DNA of 64,000 bases from Algoriphagus marinus (lineage in GTDB: Bacteria; Bacteroidota; Bacteroidia; Cytophagales; Cyclobacteriaceae), in NCBI RefSeq assembly GCF_001936475.1, contig NZ_MSPQ01000010.1, positions 124,001 through 188,000 of the forward strand, written 5' to 3'. Below are positions 1-8,048 of the stretch, one piece after another. Below the pieces are notes generated by a model. The model was not told where the DNA came from and made no database searches. It was given only the letters and a program-made list of their open reading frames with translations. Position numbers and translations under genes: made by a program. Numbering within the stretch: the first letter of the stretch is position 1; each line of letters begins with the position of its first letter.

Positions 1-493
1 TGGAGAAGAAAAAGGGCTTTTGGGATCTGCATACTATGGTGATCATCCGATATTTCCAATGGAAAACACGGTGAATAATATCAACATCGACATGGTGGGA
101 CGAATTGATTACGAATATCAAAATGCTGAGAACAAAGATTACGTCTATGTGATTGGATCAGAGATGCTTTCTTCTCAATTAAAAAAGATCAACGAATACA
201 ACAATATCACTTATACCGACTTGATCTTAGATTATAGATATGATGCGGAAGACGATCCAAATCGATTCTACTACAGATCTGATCATTACAACTTTGCAAA
301 GCATAATGTTCCTGTGATTTTCTTCTTTAATGGTGTACATGATGATTACCATCAGGTAACTGATACGGTGGAAAAAATTGAATTCCCATTGATGGAAAAA
401 AGAGCAAAACTTATTTTCCATACTGCTTGGGACCTGGCAAATCGCGACAAGCGAACCCCTGTGGACGGTACTAATACTAGAACAGAACGATAA
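1..493 (+). CDS. M28 family metallopeptidase, C-terminal part (truncated by window edge)
   Basis: The reading frame is open from base 2 and enters the window at GEEKGLLGS, the M28 aminopeptidase motif that carries the catalytic and zinc-binding glutamates. Downstream are NIDMVGR, whose Asp is a zinc ligand, and a late HDDYHQVTDT segment that supplies the last zinc-ligand His. In this family the enzyme is usually exported and removes N-terminal amino acids using two zinc ions. The N-terminus and signal peptide lie outside the window. An internal TTG at 20 is not the real start because the conserved motif runs through it. The gene ends at a strong bidirectional terminator. Confidence 0.9.
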   Translation, partial: GEEKGLLGSAYYGDHPIFPMENTVNNINIDMVGRIDYEYQNAENKDYVYVIGSEMLSSQLKKINEYNNITYTDLILDYRYDAEDDPNRFYYRSDHYNFAKHNVPVIFFFNGVHDDYHQVTDTVEKIEFPLMEKRAKLIFHTAWDLANRDKRTPVDGTNTRTER

Positions 494-494
494 A

Positions 495-532
495 AAATAA
501 GCCCTGAAAATTTAAATTTTCAGGGCTTATTT
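495..532. terminator. Bidirectional terminator, 38-bp perfect palindrome
   Basis: Bases 495-532 form an uninterrupted inverted repeat with core AAGCCCTGAAAATTT and A/T-rich flanks on both sides. It separates the convergent M28 peptidase gene and the hydrolase gene, and its last bases include the stop codon of the hydrolase gene (531-533). Confidence 0.85.
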
Positions 533-1694
533 AATTTTTTACTTTAACGGAATTGTAATCACTTTTTAAATAAAGCAAATGAGCTTTCTTAAGATCTTCG
601 TAAACTCGAATTTTGGAAGCTTGTCGATTTGAAATAAAAGCTTCTAAAAAGGCGGAGTAACAATCCCAGGATTGAAATGTCCTCAAAGCATGCCCATCCC
701 TTAATTGTAACAGCGTACTATTTGGGTAGAATTCTGCCATCACATCGAGTATTTTTGGATTAAGTAAAAGATCAAAAGCACCTCCAATAAACACTACTTT
801 ACCCTCAAATTCCAGCCCTTTGTCAAAGTTTAACCCGTAGACCAGGAATGTTTTTTTCTTAAAGGTATCGAAAATAGGCGAAGCCATTCTAAGAAAAGAT
901 TTAAGTGTTTTTGAAGTTGTTTCTGAAAAAGGAGCAGTTGGATAAAGGAGTTCAAATGCTCTCACTCTTAATGGAATTGATTTAAACTTAAGTTCAGAAA
1001 ACCCTAATCTTTTGTCAGTTTTAAATTGGTTTAAAGCTGAAAATAACAAACTGTCTTTTTCTGATTTTGAACTGTTGAAAAAATCCTCTTTTGAATAATA
1101 GGCAAAATCTGCTATCTGGTCTGCACCTAGGTATTCAACTTTTTCTTCAATGAAACTGAATTGATTCCAAAAGCTCAAATTACCTTCCACATCAAAAAAC
1201 ATTGGGCTTAAGCTGATCATAGTTGAAACTTGATCAGGATAAAGCGAAAGGTAATAGTGTAAAACTGTAGCGGAGGAGGAGTAACCTAAAAGTGTCACTT
1301 TTTCATTTCCAAGTAGCTTCCTTCTGATCAATTCCAGGTCCTCTGATACTTGTCTTTGATTGAGTAGGATATAATTTAATTCCCAATCGGATTCATTCCG
1401 ATTTTCTAGAAAATCAATCAATTCATTAGACTGATATCTTCCCTGAATAGAGACAATATTAAATTGGCTTTTGAGTTCAGTTGGTATTCCTAAATAGCCA
1501 AAGGCAGAATCTACAGGATCCTCCAAATAAAAAACTGTTGGCTTTGAACTGTCAAATATTCCTGAAATCGAATAATCAATAGTGATTTCCCTACTACCGG
1601 AATTGAAATGATCTAGGGGAACTTGAATCGAAAAGATATTCTCCATCCCAGTTTGCAGTACCAAAAGCAATCCAAGACATATACCAAGCATCAT
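531..1694 (-). CDS. Alpha/beta-hydrolase fold protein with an atypical nucleophile elbow
   Basis: This is a 387-residue protein with a short N-terminal hydrophobic stretch (about residues 2-15) suggesting export. The segment VPLDHF near residue 25 resembles the start of S33-type secreted peptidases. A putative nucleophile elbow LLGYSSSA lies at about residues 135-142; the usual pattern is GxSxG, but here the last Gly is Ser. A likely acid (GGAFD, near 313) and a His (RDGHAL, near 335) follow in the right order. The start overlaps the stop of the upstream DUF4221-type gene by four bases (ATGA), so the two are probably translationally coupled. Substrate is unknown. Hydrolase fold is fairly sure, activity is not. 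Confidence 0.65.
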   Translation of the reverse strand: MMLGICLGLLLVLQTGMENIFSIQVPLDHFNSGSREITIDYSISGIFDSSKPTVFYLEDPVDSAFGYLGIPTELKSQFNIVSIQGRYQSNELIDFLENRNESDWELNYILLNQRQVSEDLELIRRKLLGNEKVTLLGYSSSATVLHYYLSLYPDQVSTMISLSPMFFDVEGNLSFWNQFSFIEEKVEYLGADQIADFAYYSKEDFFNSSKSEKDSLLFSALNQFKTDKRLGFSELKFKSIPLRVRAFELLYPTAPFSETTSKTLKSFLRMASPIFDTFKKKTFLVYGLNFDKGLEFEGKVVFIGGAFDLLLNPKILDVMAEFYPNSTLLQLRDGHALRTFQSWDCYSAFLEAFISNRQASKIRVYEDLKKAHLLYLKSDYNSVKVKN

Positions 1695-2800
1695 TTATTT
1701 TCTTTGAATTTGAATACATCAAACACTAAAAAATCCTCAGAAACTGTTTCATTTTTAGGATGCGCTACATTCAAATAGATTCCATTTTCATTGACGAACC
1801 AATTGTTGATCTGATAAGTATAACTTGGAAGTGAAAACTCCTGGATAAAATTTAATTCGGAATCAAAAACAGAAATCGAAAAAGATTTTTCGGTAAAGCC
1901 ATTATCTACAAGACTAGGATCCGGAGCCCCCCAAGTGAACCTATAAATCAAATTCTTCCAAGGGTCGGGCGCTGGACTGAGAAAGTGAGGGTTTTCAATA
2001 GCGTGTCGATCAAAGATTTCTGAGTCGTCCTGCGTGAGAAGTTCATTAATCTTCTTCTCTTCATGAATTTTACTTTGGTCAATCTTACCGTCAACTGGAG
2101 AATAAGCATAAATAGGTGATTCATACTGGAAGTTGTAGATCATCTTTTCTTTCAAAAATCCGGAGAATCCCAGATAGGAGATAAACCCAACATGACCATT
2201 CAGATTTTTAAAATGCTCCGTATGCTTTATAGAGAATTGTTTCACAGTCTTATTTTCAATGGATAATGAAGTGACTAAGGAAAGTTCAATTTTTTCCTTT
2301 AAATCAATAGTTGGATTTATCATAAAAAAGTAAACCTCTTTGGTTTCCTTAGAATAATTCAATTTGAAATAAAAGTTGCAAACAGGTTCCCCAAGGTTCA
2401 AATTTCCATAAATCTCATACAAATCAAAGGTGTCCACTTTTTCACCTTTGCTTGAGACGATGTGAAGCTTTCCTCGCTCATACATAAAAATAGAATCTTC
2501 ATTATGCCAATCGAGCGATTGGATTTGGCCAAGCCCGTTTGGCCCATCTGAAGCAAGTGATAGCGATCTTTCTAGCTTTTGCTTATCTAAATCAAAAAAA
2601 TCAAGTGTATGGCGGAGATAGTTATACCCTACCATCCTATTGTTTTCAGTTTTATAAACACTGAATTCCTGATAGCTATTCAACTGACCTGAAGAAATCG
2701 GGATACTTATCCGCTCCTGTTCGAAATTGAGTTCAGTGGATACCTCTTTCCTAGTGCAGGCGAATGAAAGGAAACAAAGTAGTACTAAACACTTATTCAT
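1691..2800 (-). CDS. DUF4221-like lipoprotein
   Basis: This 369-residue protein begins with a lipoprotein signal peptide (MNKCLVLLCFLSFAC, lipobox Cys at residue 15), so it is expected on the outer or inner membrane facing the periplasm. The rest is rich in beta-strand-like segments with repeated aromatic and polar patterns, consistent with a propeller-like fold. Length and layout resemble DUF4221 lipoproteins common in Cytophagales; that assignment is from recognition, not from a search. It is first in a two-gene operon with the overlapping hydrolase gene. Function is unknown. Confidence 0.6.
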   Translation of the reverse strand: MNKCLVLLCFLSFACTRKEVSTELNFEQERISIPISSGQLNSYQEFSVYKTENNRMVGYNYLRHTLDFFDLDKQKLERSLSLASDGPNGLGQIQSLDWHNEDSIFMYERGKLHIVSSKGEKVDTFDLYEIYGNLNLGEPVCNFYFKLNYSKETKEVYFFMINPTIDLKEKIELSLVTSLSIENKTVKQFSIKHTEHFKNLNGHVGFISYLGFSGFLKEKMIYNFQYESPIYAYSPVDGKIDQSKIHEEKKINELLTQDDSEIFDRHAIENPHFLSPAPDPWKNLIYRFTWGAPDPSLVDNGFTEKSFSISVFDSELNFIQEFSLPSYTYQINNWFVNENGIYLNVAHPKNETVSEDFLVFDVFKFKENK

Positions 2801-2858
2801 TTCGAAAAATAAGAACTACAGCAATAAAAATTATTTCCTTAAAGAAATTTAACTTGTA

Positions 2859-4232
2859 TTACTTCCCTTTATTCTTTTGATGTTTAGTCTTTAGCTGGTT
2901 TCGATTGGTCTTGGCTTTGGAGTTTTTGTTGCCACGCTTCTTTTCTTCTTTCGCTTTTTCCTTGAACAGATTCGGCTTCTTCCGCTCCTTTTTATCATGG
3001 AAAGCTCCTTTGTAATCTGGATTATCCCGCTGCATCAAGTGATCTAACTCCCGAGCATAAGCTTGTCGCTCTGCAAAAGGCGTTTCAGGCACATCCACCT
3101 GAGCCGGAATTTCGAGCTCTGGAACTTCCATTCGGATCAATTCCTCGATTCGTTGGAAATGGTAAGCCTCCGCTGGATTTACGAAAGTGATGGCCTTTCC
3201 CTCATGCTCCGCTCTACCGGTACGACCGATTCGGTGTACATAATCCTCATAGATGAGAGGCACATCAAAATTAATCACATGCGATACCAAGGTCACATCC
3301 AATCCGCGGGAAGCCACATCAGTAGCCACTAAAAGTCTAACATCCCCAGATTTAAAATCATCGATAGAATTGATCCGCGTATTTTGACCTTTGTTTGCGT
3401 GAATTACCCGAACTTCTCCTTCAACCCGATTTTTTAAATATGCATAGACCTCTTCGGCATTTTTCCTTGATCTTGTAAAAACTATCGCCCGAGCAATTTC
3501 CTCTTGCTTTAGTAGCTCTCCAAGTAAGTTGATTTTGGTTCGAATATTTGGGACTAAATATTTAACCTGTGCGATGGTCTCCGCTGTGGTTGCAGAAGGA
3601 GTCACTTCTACTCGCTCTGGAAACTCCAGAAATTCCGAAGCCAACTTTTCTACTCGATCACTGAAGGTTGCAGAAAAGAGTAAGTTTTGGCGCTTCACAG
3701 GGATAATTTCTAAAATATTTCGAATCTGAGGCATAAAGCCCATATCCATCATTTTATCAGCCTCATCCAAGATCATCGTTTTGATCTCTTTGGTGAAGAT
3801 TTTCCCTTTTTTATAAAGATCTAAAAAGCGACCAGTTGTAGAAATAATAATATCTACCCCAGCCTCTATCAATTCGATTTGGGTTTTTGGACCTAATCCA
3901 CCATAAAGGCAGACGATTCGTAAATCAGTATTTTCTGCCATCTGAATGGCAACTTCCTCAATCTGCATTGCCAGCTCTCTGGTTGGAGCCAAAATTAGCG
4001 CTTTCGGGTGCATCCCTTGAGCATATTTCACTTTCATTAATAGAGGCAAAATATAAGCGGCGGTTTTGCCTGTGCCTGTTTGAGCTATTCCCAAGACATC
4101 ATGCCCAGCCAAAGCCAAAGGAATTGCCTTTTGCTGAATAGGCGTCGGGGCCTTGTAACCCGCAGCTGTTATCGCTTCCAGTAGCTGACGATTTAGCTTA
4201 AAAGCGTCAAAAGATGGGGTTTCATTGGACAT
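2859..4232 (-). CDS. DEAD-box RNA helicase (RhlE-like)
   Basis: This 457-residue ATP-dependent RNA helicase has all the family motifs in order: Q motif region (APTPIQQKAIP, about 28-38), motif I AQTGTGKT (50-57), Ia PTRELA (83-88), Ib TTGR (132-135), DEAD (156-159), SAT (187-189), ATDVASRGLDV (303-313) and HRIGRTGR (333-340). Motif Ib has Thr where Pro is usual. The C-terminal 60 residues are Lys/Asn-rich, the low-complexity basic tail of RhlE-type enzymes that binds RNA non-specifically. It is divergently transcribed from pyrC across 50 bp. Likely roles are ribosome assembly or RNA decay at low temperature, which is inferred from the family. Confidence 0.93.
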   Translation of the reverse strand: MSNETPSFDAFKLNRQLLEAITAAGYKAPTPIQQKAIPLALAGHDVLGIAQTGTGKTAAYILPLLMKVKYAQGMHPKALILAPTRELAMQIEEVAIQMAENTDLRIVCLYGGLGPKTQIELIEAGVDIIISTTGRFLDLYKKGKIFTKEIKTMILDEADKMMDMGFMPQIRNILEIIPVKRQNLLFSATFSDRVEKLASEFLEFPERVEVTPSATTAETIAQVKYLVPNIRTKINLLGELLKQEEIARAIVFTRSRKNAEEVYAYLKNRVEGEVRVIHANKGQNTRINSIDDFKSGDVRLLVATDVASRGLDVTLVSHVINFDVPLIYEDYVHRIGRTGRAEHEGKAITFVNPAEAYHFQRIEELIRMEVPELEIPAQVDVPETPFAERQAYARELDHLMQRDNPDYKGAFHDKKERKKPNLFKEKAKEEKKRGNKNSKAKTNRNQLKTKHQKNKGK

Positions 4233-4282
4233 GATTCGTTATTTTTGAAAGGAGTAATAAACCTGATTAATCAGCGAAAAAA

Positions 4283-5626
4283 ATGAAAAGTATTTTAATC
4301 ACCGGTGCAAATATAGTCAATGAAGGCCGGATAAGTCCGAATGACCTATTAGTGGAAGATGGAAGAATTTCCAAAATAGGTGCAGATCTTTCAAAAGAGA
4401 AGGCTGACATCCATATAAATGCGAGTGGAAAGTATCTTTTTCCTGGTCTGATTGATGATCAAGTACACTTCAGAGAACCTGGATTGACTCATAAGGGTGA
4501 AATTTATACAGAGGCAAAGGCTGGAGTGGCAGGTGGAACTACCACTTATATGGAAATGCCAAACACTGTCCCTCAAGCAGTCACTTTACCTCTTCTTGAT
4601 GACAAATATGCTCGTGCAGCTGAAGTTTCCTTAGCGAATTATTCGTTCTACTTTGGCGCTACGAACAATAACTTAGACGAAATCCTCAAAGTTGATTTTG
4701 AAAATGTATGCGGGTTGAAGATTTTTCAAGGTTCCTCCACAGGAAACATGGTAGTTGATAATATTGAATCGCTAGAAGGAATTTTCAGAGAATGCAAAGC
4801 ACTCATCGCCATACACAGCGAAAATGATCACATTATTGCTGCCAATCTCGCCGAATTCAAAGCAATCTATGGAGATGATATTCCGGTAAAATTCCATCCC
4901 AAAATCCGTTCTGAAGAAGCTTGCTATGATGCATCAAGTCGCGCTGTGGCCATGGCAAAGAAATATGGTACTCGTCTTCATATTTTACACATCAGCACAG
5001 CAAAAGAACTAGAGCTTTTTGATAATACTATTCCGTTGGAAGAGAAACAAATCACAGCTGAAGCATGCATTCACCACATGTGGTTTTCGGAGGAGGATTA
5101 TGCTGAAAAGGGAAATTTGATCAAATGGAATCCCGCAATCAAAACTTCTAAAGATCGGGATGCTATTTTTCAGGCAGTTTTGGATGATAAAATCGATGTG
5201 ATCGCTACCGATCATGCTCCGCACACTTTAGAAGAAAAAGCACAGATTTACACCAAGGCTCCATCTGGAGGACCGCTAAATCAGCATAGTTTGGTCGCCA
5301 TGTTGGATTTCTATCATGCTGGCAAAATCAGCCTAGAGAAGATTGCTATAAAGATGTGTCATAACGTAGCAAAGCTATTCAGGATTAAAGAAAGGGGCTA
5401 CATCAGGGAAGGCTACTTTGCTGATTTGGTATTGGTAGATCTTAATTCCCCATGGACTGTGTCAAAAGAAAATATCTTATCTAAGTGTGGATGGTCACCT
5501 TTTGAAGGACATACATTTAAGTCAAATGTGACTCATACGATTGTTTCAGGACATTTAGCATATGAGAATGGTAAGTTTGACGAAACTAAAAAAGGAGAGC
5601 GGCTGAAATTTTTAATAAATAATTAG
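4283..5626 (+). CDS. pyrC: Dihydroorotase
   Basis: This 447-residue amidohydrolase catalyses the reversible cyclisation of carbamoyl aspartate to dihydroorotate in pyrimidine synthesis. It shows the family signature FPGLIDDQVHFREPG (residues 53-67), metal-site histidines in AIHSEN (178) and LHILHIS (236), and the late IATDHAPH motif with catalytic Asp310. In the usual HxH metal motif the first His is replaced by Gln60 (QVH). I believe other Bacteroidota dihydroorotases share this, but it should be compared. An allantoinase or hydantoinase is less likely given FREPG and overall length. A TATTTTTG box at 4240-4247 may be its -7 promoter element; no clear -33 box is visible. Confidence 0.88.
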   Translation: MKSILITGANIVNEGRISPNDLLVEDGRISKIGADLSKEKADIHINASGKYLFPGLIDDQVHFREPGLTHKGEIYTEAKAGVAGGTTTYMEMPNTVPQAVTLPLLDDKYARAAEVSLANYSFYFGATNNNLDEILKVDFENVCGLKIFQGSSTGNMVVDNIESLEGIFRECKALIAIHSENDHIIAANLAEFKAIYGDDIPVKFHPKIRSEEACYDASSRAVAMAKKYGTRLHILHISTAKELELFDNTIPLEEKQITAEACIHHMWFSEEDYAEKGNLIKWNPAIKTSKDRDAIFQAVLDDKIDVIATDHAPHTLEEKAQIYTKAPSGGPLNQHSLVAMLDFYHAGKISLEKIAIKMCHNVAKLFRIKERGYIREGYFADLVLVDLNSPWTVSKENILSKCGWSPFEGHTFKSNVTHTIVSGHLAYENGKFDETKKGERLKFLINN

Positions 5627-5634
5627 AATCAGTG

Positions 5635-5665
5635 TTGTACCAAATTATCTTAATTATTACCTTTG
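5635..5665 (+). promoter_or_regulatory. Bacteroidota-type promoter for tRNA-His
   Basis: A -33 type TTG (5635-5637) is separated by 20 nt from TACCTTTG (5658-5665), an exact match to the Bacteroidota -7 consensus TAnnTTTG. The tRNA begins 40 nt further on. Spacing and position fit a sigma-ABfr promoter. Confidence 0.6.
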
Positions 5666-5704
5666 CCAACCGTTAAGGAAAACATTCCACAACAAACACA
5701 AAAT

Positions 5705-5779
5705 GGTGATTGTAGCTCAGCTGGTTAGAGCGCCGGTTTGTGGATCCGGAGGTCGCCGGTTCGAACCCGGTCTTTCACC
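5705..5779 (+). tRNA. tRNA-His (anticodon GTG)
   Basis: A full cloverleaf can be drawn with anticodon GTG at 34-36 and an encoded extra 5' G at position -1 (5705) facing C73, the identity element of tRNA-His. The D arm (GCTC/GAGC) and T arm (GCCGG/CCGGT around TTCGAAC) are good. CCA is not encoded. The acceptor stem GTGATTG/CTTTCAC leaves two adjacent T-T mismatches (5-68 and 6-67), and the anticodon stem has T31-T39, so the stems are weaker than usual. A promoter lies upstream and a terminator directly downstream. Confidence 0.9.
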
Positions 5780-5780
5780 C

Positions 5781-5811
5781 AAAGCCCCTCATATTGAGGG
5801 GCTTTACTTTT
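5781..5811 (+). terminator. Rho-independent terminator after tRNA-His
   Basis: A 10-bp perfect stem AAAGCCCCTC / GAGGGGCTTT with loop ATATT (5781-5805) is followed by ACTTTT. It begins one base after the mature tRNA end. Confidence 0.8.
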
Positions 5812-5872
5812 AAATACGAGGCCCTTTTGGCACAACATTTGACTAAAAAACAAAAAACTAAACCAATTTCAG

Positions 5873-6013
5873 ATGTTTCCGTTATTCAAAACTTCCCCAA
5901 AATTTCCGGTGGTAAAGCCAATCAACATCCGGCAAGCGAAAAATTACCTTCGGAAATTTGAAGAATCGTTGAAAAATTTCGAAGAAGTACAAAAAGAAGC
6001 GATTCATTCTTAA
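5873..6013 (+). CDS. Small ORF of 46 residues, unknown function
   Basis: An ATG at 5873 opens a 46-codon frame that stops at 6013 and is followed 17 bp later by a strong terminator. The product begins MFPLFKTSPKF and is mixed basic and acidic, with a likely amphipathic helix in its second half (AKNYLRKFEESLKNFEE). It has no signal peptide or cysteine. I recognise no family. The support is its position between two terminators in an otherwise empty gap and its natural-looking composition; there is no clear ribosome-binding site or promoter, so it could also be spurious with the terminator serving a small RNA. Confidence 0.4.
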   Translation: MFPLFKTSPKFPVVKPINIRQAKNYLRKFEESLKNFEEVQKEAIHS

Positions 6014-6030
6014 AAAATCACAATTAAAAC

Positions 6031-6062
6031 AAAGGTTATGGAGACATAACCTTTATTTTTTT
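6031..6062 (+). terminator. Rho-independent terminator
   Basis: A 10-bp perfect stem AAAGGTTATG / CATAACCTTT with GAGA tetraloop (6031-6054) is followed by ATTTTTTTG. It shows that a transcript ends here before the glycogen operon, supporting an active small gene upstream. Confidence 0.85.
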
Positions 6063-6121
6063 GTTTTTCATTTTTCTTATGGATGCAAAACTCTATTTTT
6101 AACTCCTTAGAATTTTCTACT

Positions 6122-8038
6122 ATGAGTTATATCCATTTCGATAAGACACAACTGGTAAACTTGAATTATTCCCTAGATCGTGAGATCATCAGGACTAATC
6201 AATCAGGGACCTACACAAGCACTACTATCATCGGCTGCAACACCCGAAAATACCATGGTTTACTGGTGGTACCTCAACCTCAGATTGATTCACAAAATCA
6301 TGTAATGCTCTCAACCGTTCACGAAACGGTGATACAACATGGTGCTAGTTTCAACCTAGGCATTAGCAAGTTTCCAGGAAATTATTCTCCAAGAGGGCAT
6401 AAATATCTTGAAGATTTTGACTCAGAACCCATCCCAAAACTGACCTATCGCGTAGGTGGGGTTTTGTTGCAAAAAGAATTAATACTTGATACTAACCGTG
6501 ATAGGGTTATGATCCGGTACACATTATTGGATGCTCATTCTCCAACCAAAATAAGAATATCCCCATTCTTGGCTTTTAGAAGTTATCACAACCTTTCTAA
6601 AGCGAATACAATCATTAACCAAAAATTTAAAAAGGTGCCAAATGGCGCTAGTTTCCATCTATATAAAGAATACGATCCGCTTTTCCTTCAGCTCTCAAAG
6701 AAATGTGAATATGTTCCTGCTCCGGATTGGTATTACAATATTGAGTATATAATGGAGCGAGAGCGGGGCTACGACTACCAAGAGGACTTATATGTTCCCG
6801 GATATTTCGAGTTTGATATTGAAAAGGGAGAATCTGTTATTTTTTCTGCAGGATTGACAGAGGCAGACCCGAAAACCAGACAAAACGCTTTTCAAAAGGA
6901 AATTGCACGAAGAATCCCGAGGAACAATTTTGAAAATTGTCTTAAAAATTCTGCAGGTCAATTTCTCCGAAATAGAGATGGGGAAACCAGAGTAATCGCA
7001 GGGTACCCTTGGTTTGGATGGTGGGGAAGAGATACTTTCGTTGCAGCTCCTGGGCTTACGCTTACCAAAGGAGATTCTAAAACGTTTCTCAACATCATGG
7101 ACACAATGTCCAAAGATCTAACTGGACCACTTTTCCCTAATGTAGGAAGCGGCGTGATGACCAATATGAATTCAATAGATGCACCTCTATGGTATTTTTG
7201 GTCCTTGCAGCAATACATTATTTATACAGGTGATAGTAAAACCATAAAAGAGCGTTATCTCGGGAAAATGAAGGGAATCATCGACGGTTATCGAGCCGGA
7301 ACTGATTTCAATATTCATGTCAGGGAAGATGGATTGGTTTATGGAGGTGTTGAAGGTATTGCCTTGACTTGGATGGATGCTGTAACTCCTGACGGACCTG
7401 TAACGCCAAGGATAGGTTGCCCAGTTGAGATTCAAGCTCTTTGGTACAATGCCTTATGTTTTTATCACGAACTAACAGGAGATCAGGAAATTGCTTCCTT
7501 GGCTGAAAAAGTTCGCGACTCTTTTGAAAGAGAATTTTGGTCTATAGATCATGGGTACTTGGCAGATTTGGTAAATGATGATGAGAAAGATTGGGCAATT
7601 AGGCCAAATATGGTTTTTGCAACATCACTTCCCTATACTATGCTTAATGAAAACCAAAATGATCAGATTCTAGAGACTGTCAAATCAAAACTATTGACCA
7701 ACCGAGGACTAAGGTCTCTTTCACCGGATGATCTTGCTTATAAAGGATATTATTTTGGAGATCAAATCAGTAGAGATAATGCCTACCACAACGGAACAGT
7801 TTGGGTTTGGCCCATGGGCCATTTTGTAGAAGGTTATATTAAGCTACATGGCAAATCCGCAAGTAATTTTATCAAAAAGATAATAAAGGGGTTTGACGGA
7901 GTGATGACACAATATGGTATAGGCACAGTAGCTGAAATATACGATGGAGATCCTCCTCACCGTCCTAAAGGAGCTATATCACAGGCTTGGAGTGTGGCAG
8001 AACTACTGCGAATGATGGATTTGATCAATAAGATTTAA
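6122..8038 (+). CDS. Glycogen debranching enzyme (amylo-alpha-1,6-glucosidase type)
   Basis: This protein of about 638 residues resembles two-domain bacterial and archaeal debranching enzymes (GDE_N then GDE_C, an (alpha/alpha)6 barrel). The N-terminal part has GCNTRKYHGLLV, the conserved opening of the substrate-binding domain. The C-terminal part contains GYPWFGWWGRDTF, WMDA and QISRDNAYHNGTVWVWPMG, all typical of this family. It hydrolyses alpha-1,6 branch points. The frame extends upstream to an ATG at 6083, but the Met at 6122 (MSYIHFDK) matches the usual family start better. It is first in a tight operon with a GT4 and a GH57 gene, so it acts on cytoplasmic glycogen-like polymer. Confidence 0.9.
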   Translation: MSYIHFDKTQLVNLNYSLDREIIRTNQSGTYTSTTIIGCNTRKYHGLLVVPQPQIDSQNHVMLSTVHETVIQHGASFNLGISKFPGNYSPRGHKYLEDFDSEPIPKLTYRVGGVLLQKELILDTNRDRVMIRYTLLDAHSPTKIRISPFLAFRSYHNLSKANTIINQKFKKVPNGASFHLYKEYDPLFLQLSKKCEYVPAPDWYYNIEYIMERERGYDYQEDLYVPGYFEFDIEKGESVIFSAGLTEADPKTRQNAFQKEIARRIPRNNFENCLKNSAGQFLRNRDGETRVIAGYPWFGWWGRDTFVAAPGLTLTKGDSKTFLNIMDTMSKDLTGPLFPNVGSGVMTNMNSIDAPLWYFWSLQQYIIYTGDSKTIKERYLGKMKGIIDGYRAGTDFNIHVREDGLVYGGVEGIALTWMDAVTPDGPVTPRIGCPVEIQALWYNALCFYHELTGDQEIASLAEKVRDSFEREFWSIDHGYLADLVNDDEKDWAIRPNMVFATSLPYTMLNENQNDQILETVKSKLLTNRGLRSLSPDDLAYKGYYFGDQISRDNAYHNGTVWVWPMGHFVEGYIKLHGKSASNFIKKIIKGFDGVMTQYGIGTVAEIYDGDPPHRPKGAISQAWSVAELLRMMDLINKI

Positions 8039-8048
8039 AGGACTTTTT

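Noticed and set aside
5740..5961. 73-codon plus-strand frame running from the tRNA-His gene
   Set aside because: It begins inside the tRNA anticodon arm and crosses the terminator; the 46-codon frame at 5873 is the more believable gene here.
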